Assembly: GCA_945952355.1 (NCBI GenBank)
Contig: CAMFIW010000170.1
Location: 1-6,475, forward strand
DNA length: 6,475 nt
Reading direction: 5' to 3'
DNA from: an uncultured Phenylobacterium sp.
GTDB taxonomy: Bacteria > Pseudomonadota > Alphaproteobacteria > Caulobacterales > Caulobacteraceae
Part shown: piece by piece, positions 1 through 6,418 of the stretch
Layout: each line of letters begins with the position of its first letter
How positions within the stretch are numbered: position 1 is the stretch's first letter
The notes under the pieces: model-generated
Database searches by the model: none
Seen by the model: the letters and a program-made list of their open reading frames with translations, nothing else
Told to the model about the DNA's origin: nothing
Position numbers and translations under genes: made by a program

Positions 1-287
1 CCATCGAGGGTGGCGTTGGTGGTGGCGATGCTGCCCACCGGGAAGCTGACGCCGACCTTGGCGGAGCCGACCGCCTTGGGGTCGATGGTCAGGCTGCCCG
101 TGGCGCCGGTGAAGTCGCCGTACCAGTTCGAGAAGCCCATGTGGTCGACGGCGAAGGCGATGCGCGCGTGATGAGTCTCCAGGGCGTAGGTCCCCGCCTG
201 GACGGTCGTCGGGTCGGTGGAGACTTGGGCGATGGCGGCGGAGGAGATCGAGAAGGCGGCGAGGCCGGCGAGGAGAAGGGCGCGCAT
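1..287 (-). CDS. YceI-family exported protein (partial, 3' end outside window)
   Basis: The minus strand reads from an ATG at 287 for 95 codons and runs off the window edge with no stop. The first 20 residues form a classic Sec signal peptide: Met-Arg, a hydrophobic stretch LLLAGLAAF, then a small-residue AIA before the predicted cut at Ala20/Gln21. The mature part begins with a beta-strand pattern typical of YceI proteins: a GTYALETHHARIAFAVDHMG segment (residues 32-51), then a GDFTGATGSLTIDP segment (57-70) and a SIATTNATLD segment (86-95). YceI proteins are periplasmic lipocalin-like barrels of about 190 residues that bind polyisoprenoids or similar amphiphiles, so roughly half is present. 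An AGGA on the minus strand (298-301) lies 10 bases before the start. The gene is transcribed divergently from the ligase cluster; a functional link is not shown. The family call is good, the ligand unknown. Confidence 0.85.
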   Translation of the reverse strand, partial: MRALLLAGLAAFSISSAAIAQVSTDPTTVQAGTYALETHHARIAFAVDHMGFSNWYGDFTGATGSLTIDPKAVGSAKVGVSFPVGSIATTNATLD

Positions 288-339
288 GCGGCTTTGGTCC
301 TGATGAGGAGAAGGCCGCGGAGGGAACACCGGATCGATC

Positions 340-358
340 AATCGTAATAGATACGATT
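340..358. promoter_or_regulatory. Perfect inverted repeat, candidate operator in the divergent spacer
   Basis: The arms AATCGTA (340-346) and TACGATT (352-358) are perfect inverted repeats separated by 5 bases, giving a 19-base dyad in an AT-rich island within otherwise very GC-rich DNA. It is near the middle of the 132-base spacer between two divergent genes, about 52 bases from the YceI start and 61 from the ligase start. Size and symmetry fit the operator of a dimeric regulator such as a TetR- or MarR-type protein; that is inference, and no regulator gene is in the window. I could not place convincing -35/-10 pairs on either strand here, though TACGAT-like hexamers inside the arms could serve as -10 elements. 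Confidence 0.5.
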
Positions 359-419
359 ACGGAAACGCTGAGGCGCCAGGGCTTTCCTTCCCCGGGGCTG
401 AGGCTCTAAGGCTGGAGGC

Positions 420-2198
420 ATGGACGCCGAGCTTCGCATCGCCACCGCCCCGTTCCGTGATCCGCGCTATGCGCCTCGCCGGCTGGAGGTGGAGCAGCGC
501 GCTGATGGGGTGATGACCCTGTCCAATCCGACGCCGATCACCGGCGCCTTCTCGACCATGACCGAGCCGCTGGCCCATTGGGCGCAGGCGGCGCCGGGGC
601 GGGCCTGGCTGGCGGAGCGCTCGGGCGAGGGGTGGCGGGAGCTGAGCTATCTGGCGGCCCACGAGCAGGTGCAGGCCCTGGCGGGCGGCCTGCGGGGCTT
701 GGGTGTCGTCGGCGAGCGCCCACTGCTGATCCTGGCGCGCAACGGGCTGGATCATGCGCTGATCAAGTACGCGGCGATGAGCCAGGGCATGCCGGCGGCG
801 CCGGTCTCGCCGCAGTACGGCCTGCCGGGCGCGAACCTGGCGCGGCTGGCCCATGCGGTGGAGGTTCTGAACCCGGCGGCCGTGTTCACCGAGGATGCGG
901 AGCTGTTCGGCGAGGCGCTGGCGGCGGACTTCCTGGCTGGGCTGCCGGTGGTGGCGCTGAAGAACGCGCGGCCGGGCGACGCGGTGTTCGCCGACCTGCT
1001 GAAGGCCGCGCCCGCGGCGGCGAGCGCCCGGCCCGACGACCATGCCAAGTATCTGCTGACCTCGGGCTCGACGGGGCGTCCGAAGGCGGTGATCTGCCGC
1101 CATCGCAACATCGCCACCAACGCCGCCCAGGTGGCCTCCTGCTACGACGATCCGGACCCGCCGGTGATCGTCAACGCCGCGCCGTGGAGCCACAGCCTGG
1201 GCGCCAATGCGATCCTGCACATGGCGGCCCACCGCGGCGGCACGGTCCACATCGACGCCGGCCAGCCGGTGGCCGGGCGGTTCGCCGAGACGGTGCGGAA
1301 CCTCAAGGAGGTCTCGCCGACCTATCACAACATGGTTCCGGCGGGCTGGATGCTGTTCGCCGGCGAGCTGGAGCGCGACGAGGACCTGGCGCGGACCTTC
1401 TTCGCCAAGGTGCGGGTGCTGCAGTACGGCGGGGCGAACCTCAGCCAGGAATTCTGCGACCGCATCCAGGCGGTGGCGGTGGCCACGGTCGGCGAGAAGA
1501 TCAGCTTCGCCTCCGGCTATGGCGCGACCGAGACGGGGCCGACGGCGGCCAATGTCCACTGGACCAACGAACGGATGGGCCTGATGGGCCTGCCGCTTCC
1601 TGGCACGTCGGTGAAGCTGTCGCCTGAGGACGGCAAGCTGGAGTTCCGCGTGAAGGGGCCGCAGGTGACCAGCGGCTATCTGGGTCTGCCCGAGGTCTCG
1701 GCGGCGGCCTTCGACGAGGAGGGGTTCTACCGGCTCGGCGACGCGGCGCGCTTCGTCGATCCCGCCGATCCCAGCCAGGGCCTGGTCTATGACGGCCGGC
1801 TGTCGGAGAACTTCAAGCTGGCCAGCGGCACCTTCGTGGGCGTCGGCGACCTGCGGATCCAGGCGGTCGGCGCGGTGGGCGACGCGGTGAGCGACGCGGT
1901 GGTCTGCGGCGAGGGGCGCGACCAGGTGGGACTGCTGTTCTACCCGAAGCCCGGCCATACGCCCGATGAGATCGCGGGCGCGGTGCGCGTCGGCTTGACC
2001 CGGCTGAACGCCAACGCCAAGTCCAGCGGCGGCCGCGTGGCCCGCGCCCTGGTGCTGGACAGCGCCCCCGACGCCAACGCCGGCGAGATCACCGATAAGG
2101 GCTATATCGCCCAGGCCCTGGCGCGGAGCCTGCGTGCAGCGGCGGTGGAGCGCCTCTTCGCCGAGCCCGCGCCGGAGGACGTGATCGTCCTCTCGTAG
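420..2198 (+). CDS. Feruloyl-CoA synthase-like ANL-family acyl-CoA ligase
   Basis: A 592-residue adenylate-forming (ANL) enzyme that should activate a carboxylic acid with ATP and join it to CoA in the cytoplasm. Visible motifs in order: the phosphate loop YLLTSGSTGRPKAV (211-224), the YGATETG motif (367-373), the ATP-ribose Asp in YRLGD (437-441), the hinge region YDGRLSENFKLASGTFVGV (457-475), and a C-terminal GEITDKGY (555-562) whose Lys560 should be the catalytic lysine. The FKL.SGT hinge and the GEITDKGY ending are the signature, from memory, of feruloyl-CoA synthases rather than ordinary fatty-acid ligases, and the length fits (about 590-620). The N-terminal segment before residue 45 also resembles that family (APRRLEVEQRADG), which supports the ATG at 420. 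AAGG at 408-411 is a usable ribosome site, since GGAGG at 414-418 is too close. The usual partner of Fcs, a hydratase/aldolase giving vanillin, is not nearby, so the substrate may be another aryl or aryl-propenoic acid. Confidence 0.85.
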   Translation: MDAELRIATAPFRDPRYAPRRLEVEQRADGVMTLSNPTPITGAFSTMTEPLAHWAQAAPGRAWLAERSGEGWRELSYLAAHEQVQALAGGLRGLGVVGERPLLILARNGLDHALIKYAAMSQGMPAAPVSPQYGLPGANLARLAHAVEVLNPAAVFTEDAELFGEALAADFLAGLPVVALKNARPGDAVFADLLKAAPAAASARPDDHAKYLLTSGSTGRPKAVICRHRNIATNAAQVASCYDDPDPPVIVNAAPWSHSLGANAILHMAAHRGGTVHIDAGQPVAGRFAETVRNLKEVSPTYHNMVPAGWMLFAGELERDEDLARTFFAKVRVLQYGGANLSQEFCDRIQAVAVATVGEKISFASGYGATETGPTAANVHWTNERMGLMGLPLPGTSVKLSPEDGKLEFRVKGPQVTSGYLGLPEVSAAAFDEEGFYRLGDAARFVDPADPSQGLVYDGRLSENFKLASGTFVGVGDLRIQAVGAVGDAVSDAVVCGEGRDQVGLLFYPKPGHTPDEIAGAVRVGLTRLNANAKSSGGRVARALVLDSAPDANAGEITDKGYIAQALARSLRAAAVERLFAEPAPEDVIVLS

Positions 2199-2206
2199 CG
2201 GCAGGA

Positions 2207-2234
2207 TTGCGCCGGCTCGCCACCGGACTAGCCT
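2207..2234 (+). promoter_or_regulatory. Candidate sigma70-type promoter before the second ligase
   Basis: Just after the first ligase ends there is a TTGCGC (2207-2212), 16 bases, then TAGCCT (2229-2234). This resembles a housekeeping alphaproteobacterial promoter with a good TTG in the -35 and a TAnnnT in the -10. Initiation about 7 bases downstream would give a leader of roughly 33 bases to the ATG at 2274. It lies in the 75-base gap, so the second ligase could have its own start in addition to read-through. The match is modest and GC-rich genomes throw up such pairs by chance. Confidence 0.3.
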
Positions 2235-2262
2235 GATCGCCGACTGGCCGCGAAAGGCCGGC

Positions 2263-2269
2263 GGGAGGA
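2263..2269 (+). promoter_or_regulatory. Ribosome binding site of the second ligase
   Basis: GGGAGGA ends 4 bases before the ATG at 2274. An in-frame TAG at 2229-2231 closes the frame upstream and no other ATG, GTG or TTG lies between, so this site and the start go together with little doubt. Confidence 0.7.
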
Positions 2270-2273
2270 CGCG

Positions 2274-3812
2274 ATGGGCGAGGTCATCAGCGGCGAGCGC
2301 CGTATCTCCAGCGAGGCGCTGAACGCGCGGGCCGCGCGGGCTGCGACCGGGCTGGCGGCTCTGGGCCTGGGGCGCGGCGACCTGATCGCCATCTATCTAA
2401 GAAACGACATCGCCTTCTTCGAGGCGAGCGTCGCCGCCAGCCTGCTGGGCGCGTATCCGACTCCGGTGAACTGGCACTATGTCGAGGCCGAGGCGAACTA
2501 CCTGTTCGAGAACTCGGGCGCCAAGGTCATCGTCATCCATGCCGACCTGATCGACGCGGTGAAGAGCGCCCTGCCGCCTGGCGTGCCGGTGCTGGTGGTG
2601 GCGACGCCGCCGGAGATCGCCCAGGCCTACGGTATCGAGGCCCAACCCGTGCCGGCCGGCATGACCGACTGGTCGGCTTGGCTGGAAGGTTTCGAGCCTT
2701 GGTCGGGACCGCCGACCGAGGCGCCGGGGACGATCATCTACACCTCCGGCACGACGGGGCATCCGAAGGGCGTGCGGCGCAATCCTCCCAACGCCGAGCA
2801 GGCGGGTGCGCAGGGGCGCATGCTGTCGATCGCCTTCGGCCTCGCCGACTGGATGGACCGGCCGGGCGAGATCGTGACCGTCGTCACAGGGCCGATGTAC
2901 CACTCCGCCCCCAACGCCTATGGCGGGATCACGGTGCGGCTGGGCGCCAAGGTGATCCTGGAGGCGCGGTTTGATCCCGAGGAACTGCTGGCCCTCATCG
3001 AACGCGAGCGGGTCACCCACATCCACATGGTCCCGATCATGTTCACGCGGCTGTTGCGGCTGCCGGAGGCGGTGAAGGCCAAGTACGACCTGTCGTCCCT
3101 GAAGTTCGTGGTCCACGCGGCCGCCCCGTGCCCGGCGCCCGTGAAGCGCGCGATGATCGAGTGGTGGGGGCCGGTGATCAACGAGTACTACGGCTCCACC
3201 GAAACCGGGGCGGTGGTGTTCTGCACGGCCGAACAGTGGCTCGAGCATCCCGGAACGGTGGGCAAGGCCATGCCCGGCGCCGAAGTCCGCGGGATTGACG
3301 CCGAGGGCAAGGCGTTGCCGGCCGGCGAGGTCGGGGAAGTGGTGGCCAAGACCGGCGACCTGGCCGACTTCACCTATCACGGCGACGACGCCAAGCGGCG
3401 GGCCTCGGAGAAGGCCGGGCTGATCGCACCGGGCGACATCGGCTATCTCGACGCGGACGGCTTCCTCTATCTGTGCGACCGCGCCAAGGACATGATCATC
3501 TCCGGCGGAGCGAACATCTATCCGGCCGAGATCGAGGCCGAGCTGATGAAGATGCCGGGCGTCGCCGACTGCGGGGTGTTCGGCATCCCCGACGAGGAGT
3601 TCGGCGAGGCCGTCTGCGCCGTGGTCCAGCCCATGCCGGGGCAGGAGCTTTCCCAGACAGAGGTGCGTGCGTTCCTGCGCGAGCGGATGGCCAGCTACAA
3701 GGTGCCCAAGAGGGTCGACTTCCACGCCGAGCTGCCGCGCGAGGATTCGGGGAAAATCTTCAAGCGCAAGCTGCGCGAACCCTTCTGGGAAGGCCTCGAC
3801 CGCAGGATCTGA
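2274..3812 (+). CDS. ANL-family acyl-CoA synthetase, bile-acid-CoA-ligase-like
   Basis: A 512-residue acyl-CoA synthetase that makes an acyl-adenylate from ATP and a carboxylic acid and transfers the acyl group to CoA. All core motifs are intact: phosphate loop IIYTSGTTGHPKG (154-166), MYHSAPNAY (208-216) lining the acyl pocket, YYGSTETG (305-312), GDIGYLD (387-393), hinge and CoA-binding region RAKDMIISGGANIYPAEIE (403-421), and the catalytic lysine Lys494 in DSGKIFKRKL. The N-terminal RNDIAFFEA, the PVNWHY segment and TPPEIAQAYGI are reminiscent, from memory, of the group with bacterial bile-acid/steroid-CoA ligases and of many unassigned catabolic ligases. It belongs to a different subfamily from the preceding gene, so this is not a recent tandem duplication. 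The 75-base spacing suggests one transcription unit. The substrate cannot be read from sequence; a medium or bulky carboxylic acid is plausible. Confidence 0.87.
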   Translation: MGEVISGERRISSEALNARAARAATGLAALGLGRGDLIAIYLRNDIAFFEASVAASLLGAYPTPVNWHYVEAEANYLFENSGAKVIVIHADLIDAVKSALPPGVPVLVVATPPEIAQAYGIEAQPVPAGMTDWSAWLEGFEPWSGPPTEAPGTIIYTSGTTGHPKGVRRNPPNAEQAGAQGRMLSIAFGLADWMDRPGEIVTVVTGPMYHSAPNAYGGITVRLGAKVILEARFDPEELLALIERERVTHIHMVPIMFTRLLRLPEAVKAKYDLSSLKFVVHAAAPCPAPVKRAMIEWWGPVINEYYGSTETGAVVFCTAEQWLEHPGTVGKAMPGAEVRGIDAEGKALPAGEVGEVVAKTGDLADFTYHGDDAKRRASEKAGLIAPGDIGYLDADGFLYLCDRAKDMIISGGANIYPAEIEAELMKMPGVADCGVFGIPDEEFGEAVCAVVQPMPGQELSQTEVRAFLRERMASYKVPKRVDFHAELPREDSGKIFKRKLREPFWEGLDRRI

Positions 3813-3823
3813 CCCAACGGCGC

Positions 3824-3951
3824 CCTTCTCCCCTTGCGGGAGAAGGTGTCGTCCGGCAGGACGACGGATGAGGGGTTGCGCTGGCCTGGCCCGAAAGACC
3901 CCTCATCCGACCCTGCTCCGCAGGGCCACCTTCTCCCGCAAGGGGAGAAGG
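3824..3951. repeat. Composite palindromic intergenic repeat with cloverleaf symmetry
   Basis: A perfect 25-base inverted repeat bounds the element (3824-3848 with 3927-3951). Inside are a 6-bp side hairpin (3849-3854 with 3859-3864, loop GGCA), a perfect 12-bp apical stem (3865-3876 with 3898-3909, core GGATGAGGGG) closing a 21-base loop, and a second 5-bp side hairpin (3911-3915 with 3921-3925). Together they form a four-way junction. Each 25-base arm is itself a hairpin: CCTTCTCCC and GGGAGAAGG around 5-base loops at 3833-3837 and 3938-3942. From memory, palindromes with TTCTCCC...GGGAGAA ends and a GGATGAGGGG core are scattered through intergenic regions of many alphaproteobacteria, so this is probably one copy of a non-coding MITE- or REP-like family. 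It starts 12 bases after the second ligase stop and ends 29 bases before the ThDP gene start. There is no T-run, so it is not a standard terminator, but it could stall polymerase or direct RNA processing. Confidence 0.9.
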
Positions 3952-3965
3952 CAACGAGACGTCCC

Positions 3966-3972
3966 GGGAGGA
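3966..3972 (+). promoter_or_regulatory. Ribosome binding site that fixes the ThDP-enzyme start
   Basis: GGGAGGA ends 8 bases before the ATG at 3981, ideal spacing. It decides between this ATG and the upstream in-frame ATG at 3834, which lies inside the palindromic repeat and would add 49 residues encoded by repeat DNA. Confidence 0.8.
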
Positions 3973-3980
3973 TATTGCGG

Positions 3981-5522
3981 ATGAACGGCGCCGACGCCCT
4001 GATCGAGACCCTGGTGCAGAACGGGGTGACCGCCTGTTTCGCCAATCCCGGCACCAGCGAGATGCAGTTCGTGAGCGCGCTGGACCGCCAGCCGGCGATG
4101 CGGCCCGTGCTGTGCCTGTTCGAGGGCGTCGCGACCGGGGCGGCCGACGGCTACGGGCGGATGGCGGATACGCCCGCCTGCACCCTGCTGCACCTCGGGC
4201 CCGGCTACGGCAACGGCCTGGCCAACCTGCACAATGCGCGGCGCGCCTATACCCCGATCGTCAACGTGATCGGCGACCACGCCACCTATCACCGCCAGTA
4301 CGACGCGCCCCTGAACTCCGACATCCCGACCATCGTGAAGCCCAACTCGGTGTGGGTGAAATCGGCCGACAGCGCCGATGAGGTGGGGGCCGTCACGGCC
4401 GAGGCGATCGCGGCCAGCTATGGCCCGCCGGGCGGTCCGGTCAGCCTGATCCTGCCCGCCGACGCCGCCTGGACCGACACGGCCAAGGGCGCCGCCAAGT
4501 CGACCAAGCCGTCGCGCGCCGCGCCCTCGGGCGAGACGGTCGACACGGTGGCCAAGGCGATCAAGGCGGCCAAGAAGCCGGTGGTGCTGATCGGCGGCTG
4601 CGCCTGCCGCTCCGATGCGCTGCGCGAGGCCGCGCGTCTGCAGGCCGCGGGTGTGCGGGTGATGGCCGACACCTTCGTCTCGCGCCAGCCGCGCGGGGCG
4701 GGCGTCTTCTCGCCGGCGCGCATGCAGTATTTCGGGGAAGCCGCCCTGGCCGACCTCGAGGGCACGGACCTGATGGTCTATGTCGGCGCCGCCATGCCAG
4801 TGGCTTTCTTCGCCTATCCGAACCGGCCGAGCGTGCTGGTCCCCGAGGGCTGCGAGACTACGACCCTGGCGACCCGCGCCGAGGATCCGGTCGCCGCGCT
4901 CTCCGCCCTGGCGGACGCGCTGGGCGCCCCGGCCCAGGGGCCGTCCAACCCGCTGAAGCTTCCCGACGGCGCGCCGAGCGGGGCGCTGACGCCCCAGGCC
5001 TGCGGCCAGTCCATCGCCCGCCACCTGCCGGAAGGCGCGATCTTCTGCGACGACGCGGTGACCTCCGGCGGCGGGGTGGCGGTGCCCTGCATGACCGCCG
5101 CGCCGCACGAGGTCCTGGCGCTCACCGGCGGCGCCATTGGCATCGCCATGCCGATGTCGATCGGCGCGGCCGTGGCCTGCCCCGACCGCAAGGTGATCTC
5201 GCTGAACGGCGATGGGGCCGGCATGTACACGGTCCAGGCCCTGTGGACCCTGGCGCGCGAGCATCTCGACGTGACCGTGGTGGTGTTCGCCAACCACAGC
5301 TACCGCATCCTCAACATCGAGATGGGCCGCACCGGCGCCGGCAATCCGGGTCCCTCGGCCAGCAAGCTGCTGGACCTAGGCGACCCGAAGATCGACTGGG
5401 TGTCGCTGGCCAAGGGCCTTGGTGTCGACGCCGTGCGCTGCGAGACCGCCGAGCAGTTCGACGCCGCCTTCGCCCGGGCCATGAAGGAGCCTGGCCCAAA
5501 GTTCATCGAGGCGGCCATCTAG
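3981..5522 (+). CDS. Thiamine-diphosphate-dependent enzyme, acetolactate synthase / benzoylformate decarboxylase-like
   Basis: A 513-residue ThDP enzyme with the three-domain layout of the POX/ALS superfamily: pyrimidine-binding domain (about 1-165), central domain (about 185-315) and diphosphate-binding domain (about 335-513). The cofactor-activating glutamate is Glu48 in LFEGVATGAADGYGRM, and the metal/diphosphate motif runs from GDGAGMY (410-416) to Asn438 in FANHS. NPGTSE (22-27) and LHLGPGYGNG (70-79) recall benzoylformate decarboxylase, where a Ser and a His in these places are catalytic; here they are Thr25 and His71. Databases usually label such proteins acetolactate synthase large subunit, but no small regulatory subunit gene is adjacent and the catabolic neighbours argue against branched-chain amino-acid synthesis. 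A 2-oxo-acid decarboxylase, or a lyase/ligase making or breaking a C-C bond next to a carbonyl, is likelier. The start at 3981 is set by a strong ribosome site. The 168-base gap upstream holds the palindromic repeat. Confidence 0.85.
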   Translation: MNGADALIETLVQNGVTACFANPGTSEMQFVSALDRQPAMRPVLCLFEGVATGAADGYGRMADTPACTLLHLGPGYGNGLANLHNARRAYTPIVNVIGDHATYHRQYDAPLNSDIPTIVKPNSVWVKSADSADEVGAVTAEAIAASYGPPGGPVSLILPADAAWTDTAKGAAKSTKPSRAAPSGETVDTVAKAIKAAKKPVVLIGGCACRSDALREAARLQAAGVRVMADTFVSRQPRGAGVFSPARMQYFGEAALADLEGTDLMVYVGAAMPVAFFAYPNRPSVLVPEGCETTTLATRAEDPVAALSALADALGAPAQGPSNPLKLPDGAPSGALTPQACGQSIARHLPEGAIFCDDAVTSGGGVAVPCMTAAPHEVLALTGGAIGIAMPMSIGAAVACPDRKVISLNGDGAGMYTVQALWTLAREHLDVTVVVFANHSYRILNIEMGRTGAGNPGPSASKLLDLGDPKIDWVSLAKGLGVDAVRCETAEQFDAAFARAMKEPGPKFIEAAI

Positions 5523-5559
5523 GCGGCCGATCTTCGTCGCCTTCGGGCGGCGGGGCCTG

Positions 5560-5565
5560 TAGCCT
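5560..5565 (+). promoter_or_regulatory. Candidate -10 box for a leaderless start of the hydrolase gene
   Basis: TAGCCT lies exactly 7 bases before the hydrolase ATG at 5573, the spacing expected if transcription starts at the A of the start codon. There is no Shine-Dalgarno sequence at a usable distance, which fits a leaderless message. No good -35 is visible at 16-18 bases upstream, so support is weak. Confidence 0.25.
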
Positions 5566-5572
5566 GCCCGCC

Positions 5573-6418
5573 ATGGCGCAGACAGACACCGACATCCCGT
5601 TCGCCGACGCCGACGACCGCCCCCTCAAACTCGACATCTACCGGCCGGACGGCGCGGGGGTCGGCGCGGCCGTGGTGATGCTCCACGGCGGAGCCTGGCG
5701 GCGGGGCGACAAGAGTGTCCTGGCGCCGCACGCGGGGTTCCTCGCCCAGCGGGGCTTCGTCGCCATCAGCGCCGAGTACCGGCTGGTGGAGGAGGCCCAT
5801 TTTCCGGCCCAGATCCATGACGTTCGGCGGGCGCTGCGGTGGGCGCGCGCCCATGCGGGCGAACTGGGCTTCGATCCCGATCGCCTCTGCCTGGAGGGGC
5901 ACTCGGCCGGCGGCCACCTGGCGCTGCTGGCCGCCGCCTCGGGCGACGACCCGGCCCTCGACCCGCCCGAGGGCGCCGATGGCGTCTCGGCGGCCGTGGC
6001 CGCCGTCGTCGCGGTCTACCCGCCGACCCTGTTCCGTTTCGATCCGGACCAGCGCCTGGCCGGATCGGTGCCCGCCGCGTCCCTACCCGGTGCGGATGTG
6101 TCCCCACAGGCGGCGGAGCTCGCCAGTCCGATCGCCCACGTCACCGCCGCCCACCTGCCGGTGATGCTCCTGCACGGCGATCGCGACAAGGTCGTCCCGG
6201 TGGAGGCGTCGCGCCGCTACGACCAGGCGGTCCGCGACCATGGCGGCCGGGTCGATCTCCACGTCTTCGGCGGACTGCCGCACGGCTTCGGCAACCAGGA
6301 GGCCTTCCGGCCAGTCATGATGCAGATGATTGCCGACTATCTTCGGCGGGTCGTGACTAACCCCGGCGATTTCGAAATGGGCCCATCTCGCTTCGAACGC
6401 GCCCTGGCCCAGGCCTGA
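5573..6418 (+). CDS. Alpha/beta-hydrolase, esterase/acetyl esterase-like
   Basis: A 281-residue cytoplasmic-looking alpha/beta-hydrolase (no signal peptide or membrane segment) of the Aes / BD-FAE esterase type. The oxyanion-hole motif is LHGGAW (37-42), the nucleophile is Ser111 in GHSAGG (109-114), the likely acid is Asp205 in HGDRDKVVP (201-209), and the base is His237 in GLPHGF (235-240). The triad is therefore complete and in normal order, and the length is typical. Relatives hydrolyse short acyl esters, including acetylated sugars and feruloyl esters; a role in releasing the acid used by the neighbouring ligases is an attractive but unproven inference. The start at 5573 is the only ATG near the fold's first strand. 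The frame stays open further upstream only as an overlap with the ThDP gene in another frame. The gap to that gene is 50 bases. A tail of about 20 residues follows the last helix. Confidence 0.85.
   Translation: MAQTDTDIPFADADDRPLKLDIYRPDGAGVGAAVVMLHGGAWRRGDKSVLAPHAGFLAQRGFVAISAEYRLVEEAHFPAQIHDVRRALRWARAHAGELGFDPDRLCLEGHSAGGHLALLAAASGDDPALDPPEGADGVSAAVAAVVAVYPPTLFRFDPDQRLAGSVPAASLPGADVSPQAAELASPIAHVTAAHLPVMLLHGDRDKVVPVEASRRYDQAVRDHGGRVDLHVFGGLPHGFGNQEAFRPVMMQMIADYLRRVVTNPGDFEMGPSRFERALAQA

Noticed and set aside
141..347. Plus-strand 68-codon open frame over the YceI gene
   Set aside because: It is antisense to a gene with a clear signal peptide and family pattern, and its Gly/Arg-rich product has no features.
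367..419. Direct repeats of GCTGAGGC (367-374, 397-404), with a related GCTGGAGGC at 411-419
   Set aside because: Short and GC-rich; the third copy is imperfect and overlaps the Shine-Dalgarno-like sequence. Chance is the simplest explanation.
357..1958. Long minus-strand open frame (533 codons) opposite the first ligase
   Set aside because: The translation is rich in Arg, His, Gly and Ala with no recognisable motif, and lies antisense to a gene with a full set of ANL motifs. High-GC codon bias produces such frames routinely.
2397..3725. Minus-strand open frame (442 codons) opposite the second ligase
   Set aside because: Same low-complexity, His/Arg/Gly-rich composition; the plus-strand frame carries intact catalytic motifs across the same span.
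3824..3846. Hairpin after the second ligase as a rho-independent terminator
   Set aside because: The 9-bp hairpin is strong but is followed by TGTCGTCC, not a T-run, and it is part of the larger palindrome.
3667..3984. Short open frames on both strands through the repeat, with PLAGEG- and SPCGRR-like peptides
   Set aside because: These peptides come from translating the palindromic repeat, a well-known source of false hypothetical proteins in such genomes.
3903..5297. Minus-strand open frame (464 codons) opposite the ThDP enzyme
   Set aside because: Shadow of the plus-strand gene with no motif; it also runs into the palindromic repeat.
6371..6397. Two TTCGAA sites flanking the palindrome ATGGGCCCAT near the hydrolase 3' end
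   Set aside because: They lie inside coding sequence, are short and do not pair into a convincing structure or operator.
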